DNA from: Succinimonas sp045124755
GTDB taxonomy: Bacteria; Pseudomonadota; Gammaproteobacteria; Enterobacterales; Succinivibrionaceae
Reading direction: 5' to 3' (one strand)
DNA length: 64,000 bases
Assembly (NCBI RefSeq): GCF_045124755.1
Contig: NZ_JBGVMK010000118.1
The translations under genes and the position numbers were made by a program. The notes under the pieces were generated by a model. That model saw only the letters and a list, made by a program, of their open reading frames with translations, did no database searches and was not told the origin of the DNA. Below, piece after piece: positions 46,991 to 55,867 of this stretch. Position 1 is the stretch's first letter; the number at the start of each line of letters is the position of its first letter.

Positions 46991-47001
46991 TACAGAAAAG
47001 C

Positions 47002-47286
47002 TTACTTGGTTAACTTCTCTTTGTGCCTTACTAACTGGCGTTCAAGTTTATCCACAAGTGCATCAATGGCGGCATACATCGTTTCGGCACCGGCTTCAGC
47101 AAAAAGATCGTCACCCTTAACGGCAATTCTGGCTTCAGCCTTATGCACGAGGTTTTCAATGGAAAGGATAACGTTAACAGACTTAACATACTCTTCAAGA
47201 CGTTTCATATGATCCATCTTGTCGTTAACATAATTACGCAGCGCTTCGGTAACTTCAATATTATGACCGGTTATATTTATCTGCAT
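47002..47286 (-). CDS. hpf: Ribosome hibernation-promoting factor, short form
   Basis: 94 residues, the short HPF/RaiA class: MQINITGHNIEVTEALRNYV, ENLVHKAEARIAVKGDDLFA and YAAIDALVDKLERQLVRHKEK. It binds the 30S subunit at stationary phase to help form 100S dimers. Lies 11 bp before ptsN. It is separated from rpoN by 367 bp, so a separate promoter is likely. Confidence 0.94.
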   Translation of the reverse strand: MQINITGHNIEVTEALRNYVNDKMDHMKRLEEYVKSVNVILSIENLVHKAEARIAVKGDDLFAEAGAETMYAAIDALVDKLERQLVRHKEKLTK

Positions 47287-47653
47287 AGAAACTCCTCAGT
47301 CTGGTGAATCTTAAAGCGAGATTCAGAGCTTTAGCTACGGCCCTCGCCATAGTTATAGTTTTATTTTAGATGTCTCTGACCTGTTAAATCCAGTCTTTAA
47401 GTCGCAAATGGTGATACCATCCATGGTTTTTAAGTACTATTGATTAAAAAGTGAACAAAAAAGGAGATAAACAGGATACGGGGTAACAGAGAGTCAGGGA
47501 AAGCGACGAAGCTTTGCCGGAAACGAGGCCGCATTAGTGCTTACGGCCCTGATGCTGTTATTTACAGTATCCTAAGATAAAGAAAGTTTGTCTTAGGATA
47601 TAAACACCTCGGAGACTTTCCAAAACCGGGACTCCGCCATGAAGTCATATTGC
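47287..47653. other. rpoN-hpf intergenic region with stable hairpins
   Basis: 367 bp without a gene. It contains a 10 bp perfect inverted repeat TATCCTAAGA...TCTTAGGATA (47568-47600), a GGCC-GC...GC-GGCC-like hairpin at about 47527-47548, and a run AAAAAAGGAG near 47458. On the minus strand these could be a leader, rpoN terminator or small RNA. I cannot decide. Confidence 0.45.
47568..47600 (-). terminator. Strong hairpin after rpoN
   Basis: A 10 bp perfect stem with a 13-base loop, 54 bp after the rpoN stop. On the minus strand it is followed by CTGTAAATAACAG, not a T-run, so intrinsic termination is uncertain. Confidence 0.4.
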
Positions 47654-49270
47654 TCAGCAGAATTTTTTTCTGAGATTTGATGACTCGATGTTAAGGGATT
47701 CGCGATATTTGGCAACAGTGCGTCTGGCTACCATAATCCCCTCGTTTTTCAGGATTTCCGACAGCTGACTGTCGCTGAGAGGATGGGATACGTCTTCTTC
47801 GTCAATAAGCTTTTTTATTTTTGCCCGTATGGCCGTTGACGAAAAGGTACCGCCGTTTTCCGTATTAACCGAGCTGGAAAAAAAGTACTTCAGCTCAAAT
47901 GTACCCTGGGGGGTGTACATGTATTTTTCCGTGGTTACCCGGGATACGGTAGATTCATGAATGCCGATCTGAGAAGCCACGTCATTGAGCACCAATGGCT
48001 TCATTGCCTGCGGGCCCTTTTCAAAAAAATCCTGCTGCTCATTTGCTATGCACGTGGCTACCTTGAGCAGTGTGTCATTTCTCTTATTCAGGCTCTGAAT
48101 AAACCAGTTGGCTTCCTGAAGATGGGATTTCAGATACTTGCTGTCTTCCGGCGATTTTACCGTTTGAATCATGGCACTGTAGGTTTCATTGATTTTGAGC
48201 CGGGGAACCGCAGCCGGGTTAAGCTCGGCCACCCATTTATTGTTTTTGCGCACAATTGCCACATCAGGAACAATATACTCCCTTGATTCATGATCGATGG
48301 TACGGCCCGGGTACGGTTCAAGATTTTTAATGATTCCTACGGCCTCTCGCAGTAATTGCTCATTTTTGACCTTTGTTTTTTTCTGCAGGGCGCTGATATC
48401 GTTAGCAGCCAGAAGATTCAGATATTCCCTGATTATCTGCCGGGCCAGCATTATGACAGGTTCGGTATCATCATATTCATCAAGCTGAGTCAGCAGGGTT
48501 TCTTCAAGATTTCTTCCGGCGACTCCCACGGGATCAAAATGCTGAATAACGCGGAGCACTCTGTCAATTTCTTCGGTGGTGGTACTGGGATATTGCTTCT
48601 GAACAGCTATAAGCAGATCTTCATTGGATTCGGCAAGATATCCGGATTCCTTTATTCCGTCGATGATGACCTCACCGATGAATTGTTCCTGAGGGGTTCC
48701 CCTGGTAAGGTTAAGCTGCCACAGGAGATGCTCCTTGAGACCGTAGGCAGTTTCTCCCTGATAGGTATCATCGGCTCCCTCGTAGGTTTTTCCCGCGGAA
48801 ACGCCGGCAGAATAGTTCTCATTCCAGGTGTCGAATTCGTGATTGTCAATTTCAGCGGAGGATGGTGATTCCGAGACATTTGCGGCTTCAGGAGGAGCCG
48901 TTTCGGCCGGAAAATCAGCACTGTATTCATTTTCATAAAAATCGCCGCTGCCTTCCAGCTGTTTTGAAGAGCTCAATTCAGCACTGGAATTATATGGCAC
49001 GTCATCGCTGGTTACCGGCTTGTCAGCGCCGAAGGAATCATCATCCTGTTTTTCCTGGCTGCTTTGCTGTTCAGTGATGGCGTCCAAAGAGGTGGTGGCG
49101 GATTCTGCGGAATCTTCTGTTTCCAAAAGGGGATTTCTGTCCAGAGTTTCCTGAATTTCTATTTCAAGTTCCTGCTGAGAAAGCTGCAAAAGCCGAATAG
49201 CCTGCTGCAGCTGAGGAGTCATTGCAAGGGTCTGAGTTACTGACTGTCTCAGATTAAGCATGTTTTTCAT
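47654..49270 (-). CDS. rpoN: RNA polymerase sigma-54 factor
   Basis: 538 residues from ATG 49270. Region I is Gln-rich: TQTLAMTPQLQQAIRLLQLSQQELE; region II (about 50-170) is acidic and Ser-rich; the core-binding and HTH parts include VASQIGIHESTVSRVTTEKY; the RpoN box is ARRTVAKYRESLNI. It directs transcription from -24/-12 promoters with enhancer ATPases. Upstream of it lies recG rather than lptB. Confidence 0.95.
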   Translation of the reverse strand: MKNMLNLRQSVTQTLAMTPQLQQAIRLLQLSQQELEIEIQETLDRNPLLETEDSAESATTSLDAITEQQSSQEKQDDDSFGADKPVTSDDVPYNSSAELSSSKQLEGSGDFYENEYSADFPAETAPPEAANVSESPSSAEIDNHEFDTWNENYSAGVSAGKTYEGADDTYQGETAYGLKEHLLWQLNLTRGTPQEQFIGEVIIDGIKESGYLAESNEDLLIAVQKQYPSTTTEEIDRVLRVIQHFDPVGVAGRNLEETLLTQLDEYDDTEPVIMLARQIIREYLNLLAANDISALQKKTKVKNEQLLREAVGIIKNLEPYPGRTIDHESREYIVPDVAIVRKNNKWVAELNPAAVPRLKINETYSAMIQTVKSPEDSKYLKSHLQEANWFIQSLNKRNDTLLKVATCIANEQQDFFEKGPQAMKPLVLNDVASQIGIHESTVSRVTTEKYMYTPQGTFELKYFFSSSVNTENGGTFSSTAIRAKIKKLIDEEDVSHPLSDSQLSEILKNEGIMVARRTVAKYRESLNIESSNLRKKFC

Positions 49271-49404
49271 GAACAATCTCCCCCTGTAGATTCTCGGATA
49301 GGTTGCCGGCTGATTTTGTCAAGGGGATATTGTGCACTACCGGAGAGGCTTCGTATATCAGAGAGTTTGTTTATTGTGAGCCTCGCAAAAACTCAGAAGC
49401 AATT

Positions 49405-51480
49405 TTAAGCCTTGCCCGCCTTTTCTCCATCAGGATACCAGCGTTTGAGCAAAGAGCTTTCCAGTTCCGGATGCTTGCTGTGAATGGCGGCGGCGATTTC
49501 GGCTCCCTGTTCCAGAAGGGGCTCATCGCGGAACAGATTCGCCGCCCGGAAAATCATTTCTCCGGTCTGCCGGGTTCCCATCAGATCTCCGGGCCCTCTG
49601 ATTTCCAGATCCTTCTCGGCAATGTAAAAGCCGTCGGTGCTTTCCTTTAGCACTTCCATTCTTTCAATGCCGGCCGGGCTGATGTTCCCTGAGCACAGGA
49701 GACAGCAGTAGGATTCGATTTTGCCGCGGCCCACTCTGCCGCGCAGCTGATGAAGCTGGGCCAGACCGTAGCGCTCTGCGTTTTCTATTACGATAAGAAA
49801 AGCATTGGGAACGTCAACGCCGACCTCGATTACGGATGTGGCTACCAGAATGTCGGTTTCTCCGTTCTTGAATCTGATCATGGCTTCTTCTTTTTCGGAG
49901 GGCTTCATCTGTCCGTGAACGATATCAATGCTGAGTCCGGGCAGATTTTCCTGAAGATAGTCTCTGGCATTTTCAGTATCCTGGCATTCCTCCAGAGTGT
50001 CCGATTCGTTTACCAGACAGCAGACCCAGTAAACCTGCAGGTGTTTCCGGCAGTTTTCCATGATTTTTGGGATCAGCTTATGCTTGTTATCAATGGAGAG
50101 CATAAAGGTTTTGATGGGGGTTCTGCCAGGAGGAAGTTCGTCAATCACCGATACCTTCATGTCAGCATACATTGTCTGGGCCAGCGTGCGGGGTATGGGG
50201 GTTGCCGTCATGGCCAGCATATGAGGCGTTTTACCGTCTTTTTCAGCCTTGCTGCGCAGTCTAAGCCTTTGATCTACGCCGAAACGATGCTGTTCATCGA
50301 TGATAATTAGCTTCAGGTTTGCATAATGCACCGATTCCTGAAAAATCGCATGGGTTCCGATAATGATCCCCGCTTCTCCGCTTTCGATGAGTCTGAGCTC
50401 CTCTTTTCTTCGCGCCGCCTTGTATTTTCCCAGCAGGGTGGCTGTTTTTATGTTCAGAGGGGCAAACAGTTTGGCAATTTTTTCAGCATGCTGTTCGGCC
50501 AGGATTTCTGTGGGAGCCATGATGGCAGCCTGACAGCCGTTACCCACGGCAGTCAGGGCGGCCATAGCGGCCACCAGCGTTTTGCCTGATCCCACATCGC
50601 CCTGAACCAAACGGTTCATAGGAATATCGCTCATGAGATCCTGAATAATCTCCTTGGTAACCCGCTTCTGAGCATTGGTGGGCTGAAAGGGCAGGGCTGC
50701 GATAAATCTTTTCAGGAGCTCCGGTACGGGCTTAAGCGCAAAACCGTTGTTCTGACTGTTCATTTCCCGCAGTCTGATGAGACTGAGCTGATGCGCCGTC
50801 AGCTCTTCAATGATTATTCTTTTGCAGCACGGCGCGGAGAAATCTGAAAGCCTGGCAAGGGATTCGGAGGTGGCCGGATGGTGAATAGTCAGAAAACTCT
50901 CCAGGAGAGAACGGCCGGAATATTCCGTCAGGTATTCTGCCGGAATAAGTTCCGGCAGATTGTCGCTGTTTGCCATTTTCAGGGCAGCGTCGACGAATTT
51001 CCGCATTACCGGCATTTTAATCCCATGGGTAAGACCGTACAGCGGGGTAAAGGTGTTTCCGACAGCGGCGGCGGACAGAAATTCCGGGTTTGCCATTTGC
51101 GGCTGACCGTTATAAAAGGAAATTTTTCCGTAAACGCAAAGGTCTTCTTCCTGCGTAATTTGCTGGATCTGGAACGGCTTGAAATGAAAAATCGATATTC
51201 TCAAAGTCCCGGTTCCGTCAGTTAAAAAGATATTAAAAATGGAATTATTTCCGGTGCCGTTTACGGATGTGCGGGCAATATTTCCCCGTACCACGGCATA
51301 TTCGCCGTCTTTGTTCAAAGCTGAAACCGGAGTAATATGACTGCGATCCTGATAGCCGGTGGGAAAATGCATGAGGAGATCCCAGACTGTCCCGATATTG
51401 AGTCTTTTCAGTGCAGACACGGCCCGGGGGCCAATGCCGGAAACGCTGCTGACTGGTTCCTGAGAGATTAAGCTGTTCAT
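49405..51480 (-). CDS. recG: ATP-dependent DNA helicase RecG
   Basis: 691 residues. The wedge domain (about 1-230) begins LISQEPVSSVSGIGPRAVSA; helicase motifs: NRLVQGDVGSGKTLVAAMAA, DEQHRFGVDQRLRLRSKA (DEQH box), MTATPIPRTLA, TSVIEVGVDVPNA and QLRGRVGRG. It remodels stalled forks. Followed by rpoN after about 134 bp. Confidence 0.97.
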   Translation of the reverse strand: MNSLISQEPVSSVSGIGPRAVSALKRLNIGTVWDLLMHFPTGYQDRSHITPVSALNKDGEYAVVRGNIARTSVNGTGNNSIFNIFLTDGTGTLRISIFHFKPFQIQQITQEEDLCVYGKISFYNGQPQMANPEFLSAAAVGNTFTPLYGLTHGIKMPVMRKFVDAALKMANSDNLPELIPAEYLTEYSGRSLLESFLTIHHPATSESLARLSDFSAPCCKRIIIEELTAHQLSLIRLREMNSQNNGFALKPVPELLKRFIAALPFQPTNAQKRVTKEIIQDLMSDIPMNRLVQGDVGSGKTLVAAMAALTAVGNGCQAAIMAPTEILAEQHAEKIAKLFAPLNIKTATLLGKYKAARRKEELRLIESGEAGIIIGTHAIFQESVHYANLKLIIIDEQHRFGVDQRLRLRSKAEKDGKTPHMLAMTATPIPRTLAQTMYADMKVSVIDELPPGRTPIKTFMLSIDNKHKLIPKIMENCRKHLQVYWVCCLVNESDTLEECQDTENARDYLQENLPGLSIDIVHGQMKPSEKEEAMIRFKNGETDILVATSVIEVGVDVPNAFLIVIENAERYGLAQLHQLRGRVGRGKIESYCCLLCSGNISPAGIERMEVLKESTDGFYIAEKDLEIRGPGDLMGTRQTGEMIFRAANLFRDEPLLEQGAEIAAAIHSKHPELESSLLKRWYPDGEKAGKA

Positions 51481-51545
51481 TAATTTTGCTGGATTTTGTT
51501 ACAGATCTGACCAGTGTCAGGGGAGAAAATTAAATACGGTCAGGG

Positions 51546-52931
51546 CTACAGCAGCTTTTTAAGGAGCCACTGCGCTCCTAATTTATTAACCTTTGAAATA
51601 ATTTTCCTTACTGGTTCAGGATAGCTATCCATATCCTCAAGATCGTTTGTGCTGCGAATCAGGGAAGTATGCTTCAGCAAATACTCCTTCTCGTGAGTAA
51701 ACTTTGACAAAAGAAGCCGGCCCGGATCGTTTATCAGAAGTCCGTTTTCCAAATCCAGTCCCCATGCCCGCGGATTCAGGTTATTTCCTGTGAGGAGGGT
51801 ATAGCGTCCGTCCACGGTCATTCCTTTGACATGATAGGTGTTTGAGCCGTCCCTCCACAGATGAATTTCCAGCAGGCCGGAATCGATAAAGGACTGATTT
51901 TTCGATATGAATTTTCTGAGATTGATTTCGTATATGTACGGGATGGCCCCGACTTTGTTGAATTCTTCCATGTTGCTGATATAAAAATCATTGGCTGTCT
52001 TGTCGCCGCATACCAGAGTAACACGCACGCCCTTTTTCAGACAGCGGGAAATGCGTTTTCTGATCGGAGCTGGCAGATTAAAGTACGGAGTGTAGACAGT
52101 GATTTCCGATACCGCTGATTCCAGAAGATACAGTATGGTGTGATTAAGACGGTTTTTTCGTTTGCCCAGCCCCACGAGCGGGGTTATGCCGATCTGGTTT
52201 TCTGCGATTTCTTCATTGGGGATGCGGTACTCCTCGTGACGCAGAATATTTTTCTGGGCCTTGATTTCAACTGAAATATCCCGGGCCGCCGGAACGTTGC
52301 TTTTATTAAGATTGAAAATAGCCTGAGAATGGTTGAACACGGTATTACAGTAAGAACACATGGCATCTGCAAGGGTTTTTGAGCGGATCTCATGGTAGCG
52401 GTCAATGCGGTATTTGCCGTTTTCTCCCAGATAAACATTGTTTATGCTGGCGCCGCTGTAAAGTACCGTATCATCGAAAACAAAGCCCTTAAGATGCAGC
52501 ACTCCGAAGATTTCTCTTTTTTTCACCGGAACGCCATAAATAACAGGCTGGCTCTGATGGGCTGAGGCCATTTTCTGATACCAGACGTTGTTGCCTTCCT
52601 GGAGTCCCTTGCCAATGAGTCCTCGCTGGGCGCGATGAAAATCCACGTATACGTAGATTTCAATGGACGGATTGCTGGTTTTAGCCTCATAAAGAGCGTT
52701 CATGATTTCCTGACCGGCCTCATCGTTCTGAAAATAAAGCGCGGTCATGCATATCCTTTTTTTGGAAGACCGGATAAGTTCCAGAATCCGCTTTTTAAAC
52801 AGATGCGGTTCCTCGATGATGCTGTAGCAATCAGGATCCACAGCGGTTTTCGGAAGCGAATCAATTTCTGATTTGGCTGTTTCCGTGTTCTTTTTGTAAT
52901 AAGCTTTTTTCAGTATGTAGCCAAGACCCAT
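51546..52931 (-). CDS. pssA: CDP-diacylglycerol-serine O-phosphatidyltransferase
   Basis: 461 residues, PLD-superfamily type like the E. coli enzyme (451). The two HKD motifs are HLKGFVFDDTVLYSGASINN and HVKGMTVDGRYTLLTGNNLN with WGLDLENGLLI after. It makes phosphatidylserine, the precursor of phosphatidylethanolamine. 65 bp before recG, 13 bp after the aminopeptidase gene. Confidence 0.95.
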   Translation of the reverse strand: MGLGYILKKAYYKKNTETAKSEIDSLPKTAVDPDCYSIIEEPHLFKKRILELIRSSKKRICMTALYFQNDEAGQEIMNALYEAKTSNPSIEIYVYVDFHRAQRGLIGKGLQEGNNVWYQKMASAHQSQPVIYGVPVKKREIFGVLHLKGFVFDDTVLYSGASINNVYLGENGKYRIDRYHEIRSKTLADAMCSYCNTVFNHSQAIFNLNKSNVPAARDISVEIKAQKNILRHEEYRIPNEEIAENQIGITPLVGLGKRKNRLNHTILYLLESAVSEITVYTPYFNLPAPIRKRISRCLKKGVRVTLVCGDKTANDFYISNMEEFNKVGAIPYIYEINLRKFISKNQSFIDSGLLEIHLWRDGSNTYHVKGMTVDGRYTLLTGNNLNPRAWGLDLENGLLINDPGRLLLSKFTHEKEYLLKHTSLIRSTNDLEDMDSYPEPVRKIISKVNKLGAQWLLKKLL

Positions 52932-52944
52932 ATTTTTCTCCGGA

Positions 52945-54882
52945 CTAGATTGCAGCAGTGGCTTTCAAAAGCCAGCTTATTTCAAAGTCAGACAGATGTT
53001 CCTTTACTATTTCCCGTACCTGCATATGGTAGCTGTTTATCCACTGCTTTTCATCTTCGGTAAGCATTTCTTTTCTTATCAGTCTGATATCGAAGGGCAC
53101 GAAGGTTATGGGAGTAAGATTCAGCATCTCTGTCTGATATTCTCCGACACGTACTGTTTCTACCACGGAAAGATTTTCGCATCTGATACCATACTCACCA
53201 TTTTTGTAAAAACCCGGCTCAATGGAGGTCACCATACCCGGTTCCAGTGGCGTAGTGTCACTGTGCTGGGAAATGGACTGCGGTCCTTCATGCACATTGA
53301 GGCATTGTCCGACGCCATGTCCGGTACTGTGATCGTAATCCAGCCCGTGTTGCCAGAGAGGAGCTCTGGCCAATACGTCCAGAGCAGTTCCGCATGTGCC
53401 CTTGGGAAAATGGATGCTGTGCAGAGCGATAAGACCCTTAAGAACCAAGGTAAACCTTTCCTGCATTTCACTGGTAAGCCCCGGTCCCACTAAAACGGTT
53501 CTGGTGATGTCGGTGGTTCCGTCCGCATAGTGCCCGCCGCTGTCCACCAGATACATGGGATCCTTCCCCAGAGGGCGGGGATGTCCCAGATTAACGTGGT
53601 TGTAATGCACTATCGAAGCATTGGGACCGAGAGCAGAAATGGTATCAAAGCTGTTTTCCAGAAAGGACTTCTGTTCCTTGCGGAATTTAAAAAGCTGATC
53701 TGCGATTTTGGCTTCGTCAAATGACCGCGCCACGTTCCATTTTGAGCTGTGCTGCTGTTCATCGCTGCTTTCGGTGATAAGCGGCATGGTAAGCTGATCC
53801 AGCCACGCAAGAAATCGGCACATGGCCACAGCATCCCTGAGGTGGCTTCTTTTCATGCCCTGAATTTCCGTGGGATTCTTTTTGGCTTTGGGCGTTTCGC
53901 AGAAATCAGGGCCGGTGGCAACCTTGCACTTCTTGCTGTAGAGAAGATCAATGAGCCAGGAGTTTGTGGAAGCGGGATCTACGTAAACTGATGCCTGCTC
54001 CTTTCCCAGTCTTTCCACCAGCTTTACCAGATCGTCTTCTGAGTAATAATCAATATTTCCAAAGTGATGCTGAAAATCTGACATGTCCTGGGATCTGATT
54101 TTTTGCGGAGAAACGTACCATTCCACGTGTTCGCAGTTGTAGACAGCGAGGAAGCTGTTTACCACGGGAAGACAGGGCACGTCATGTCCGCGCACGTTAA
54201 GGAGCCAGTTAACTGATTCGCTTTTTGAAATAATGGTGGCATCAAGGTGTCTTTTTTTCAGCTCCTCTGCAATGAGATGTCTTTTTTCAATACTGGGACA
54301 GCCGTTATATTTGTCTTCATAGATATAAGCCTTGCCGGGCTTGTTTTCAGCTTTTTCAGGCCAGATGAGGTCTATCAGGTTTGACTCTGTGGGGATCAGG
54401 ATAATTTTTGAAAATTCCAGTTCGTCCTGAAGCTTTTTTTTAGCCTTCCAGCTGATGCATTTCGGATCGATGCCAATTCTTTTGTTGTTTTTGAGAATTG
54501 ACTTCAGCCAGCAGGAAATTGATATTTCTTTGAAGTGGAAGGTGTCATAAAGATTTGCCGGAGCCTGTTCCTGAGCCTGAAGCACATAACGGCCATCCAC
54601 AAAAAGAGCGCAGGAGTTTTTTATAAGATGTTCCTTTCCGGAGGAATCGGAAATCCAGATTTTGTTTTCCTGATGCTTGATAAAATCAGCCTCACTCAGT
54701 ATCACAGCAGCGCCTGCGGAGCCTGTAAATCCTGAAATATAGGCAAGCCTTTCGTTCTCAGGCGCAATATACTCCGAGAGATGTTCATCCTCTCGCTTGA
54801 CAATGAGGGCGTCCAGTTCATTTTCCCGCAAAAGCGATCTTAATCTTTCAAGACGGTCGGAAATAACATTCTCATCAGTCAT
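52945..54882 (-). CDS. pepP: Xaa-Pro aminopeptidase, large three-domain M24B type
   Basis: 645 residues, nearer the large (eukaryotic-type) aminopeptidase P than E. coli PepP (441). The catalytic creatinase domain has the metal ligands: Asp in VDSGGHYADGTTDITRTV, His in STGHGVGQCLNVHEGP, Glu in SIEPGFYKNGEYGIRCENL. The first two domains (LLRENELDALIVKREDEHLS, ISGFTGSAGAAV) are duplicated creatinase-N folds. Cleaves the N-terminal residue before proline. Coupled to pssA after 13 bp. The symbol is by function only. Confidence 0.93.
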   Translation of the reverse strand: MTDENVISDRLERLRSLLRENELDALIVKREDEHLSEYIAPENERLAYISGFTGSAGAAVILSEADFIKHQENKIWISDSSGKEHLIKNSCALFVDGRYVLQAQEQAPANLYDTFHFKEISISCWLKSILKNNKRIGIDPKCISWKAKKKLQDELEFSKIILIPTESNLIDLIWPEKAENKPGKAYIYEDKYNGCPSIEKRHLIAEELKKRHLDATIISKSESVNWLLNVRGHDVPCLPVVNSFLAVYNCEHVEWYVSPQKIRSQDMSDFQHHFGNIDYYSEDDLVKLVERLGKEQASVYVDPASTNSWLIDLLYSKKCKVATGPDFCETPKAKKNPTEIQGMKRSHLRDAVAMCRFLAWLDQLTMPLITESSDEQQHSSKWNVARSFDEAKIADQLFKFRKEQKSFLENSFDTISALGPNASIVHYNHVNLGHPRPLGKDPMYLVDSGGHYADGTTDITRTVLVGPGLTSEMQERFTLVLKGLIALHSIHFPKGTCGTALDVLARAPLWQHGLDYDHSTGHGVGQCLNVHEGPQSISQHSDTTPLEPGMVTSIEPGFYKNGEYGIRCENLSVVETVRVGEYQTEMLNLTPITFVPFDIRLIRKEMLTEDEKQWINSYHMQVREIVKEHLSDFEISWLLKATAAI

Positions 54883-54887
54883 TGGTG

Positions 54888-55592
54888 TTACCTCGCTGAA
54901 ATATCAGGAAGCTTCTCAGAAACGGAATCCCGGGATATGGAAAGCTTGCTTACCTGCATGATATTGCCAAACAAATCAATGTAAACTCCCTGCTGACTGG
55001 TTTTCATAAGTATCAGACGATCCTTTTTCTGAATAATGCTGTACTCGGTTATAAAGGAATAAAGAAGCAGCAGATTGCATCCTGAGGCAAAGAAGGCTGC
55101 AATTGCCGCGATGCGGGAGATAAGTTCGGTTGTTTCGCCGATATTTATGTAAACGCACAGGCATACAGTCATGGAAAAGGCGGTTACCGCTGACAGAAAA
55201 CGCAGGAAATCTCCGTACACCGTATAGAGCACTCTGGAGGTGCTGAGAATAAGTTTTATCAGGCAGCAGCCGGCTGCGATATTCAGCAGGTTTTCAAAAA
55301 TCAGCACGGATACGTCAGATTTGATATCCCAGACACCAAGCACTGCGGAAATCCCGGCCAGAGCGGAGAAGGCAATGCCGCTATAGCCAAAAATCTTTGT
55401 AATGATGCCGTTTCGGGCCGAAGGGAGTGAAATTTGTATTAAGGAAAACATTACCCAAAGAACTATAAAGGTTTCGGCAATTTTAATGTCATAGCCTTCA
55501 AAGGGGATGAATATCAGTTTGATCCCGATTCCGAAGGCTGTAAGGATTGCTGCGATGAGAAATATTTTTTGAATTTTTAGCAGATGTCGCAT
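54888..55592 (-). CDS. Multipass membrane protein of unknown function
   Basis: 234 residues with about six hydrophobic segments (roughly 7-28, 36-56, 68-88, 99-116, 127-150, 158-178), then a charged cytoplasmic-looking tail (about 180-234). I do not recognise the family. It is 5 bp upstream of the aminopeptidase gene on the same strand, so it is probably cotranscribed, which suggests no specific role. Confidence 0.6.
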   Translation of the reverse strand: MRHLLKIQKIFLIAAILTAFGIGIKLIFIPFEGYDIKIAETFIVLWVMFSLIQISLPSARNGIITKIFGYSGIAFSALAGISAVLGVWDIKSDVSVLIFENLLNIAAGCCLIKLILSTSRVLYTVYGDFLRFLSAVTAFSMTVCLCVYINIGETTELISRIAAIAAFFASGCNLLLLYSFITEYSIIQKKDRLILMKTSQQGVYIDLFGNIMQVSKLSISRDSVSEKLPDISAR

Positions 55593-55867
55593 CGTGATAT
55601 CTCCGCATAATTGGAGCCTCCATTATACAATCAATCTGCCAACTTACTAATACCGCAGTCAGCGTGTCCGGCAAGCACATCCGGATCGGATGAAGCCCTT
55701 TTACGGCGGCTGCTGCATTTTGAGAGGATGTTCTGACAGGGGCTTTTGCCCTCCGGATGACAGGCGAAACCTTAAACAAATATGCTGTTTCTATGCGGTG
55801 AATAGTTCTTTTCTATTTGCTATAATCCTGTCTTTTATGAAACAGAGAGCTCACAAGGGAGAAAGAG

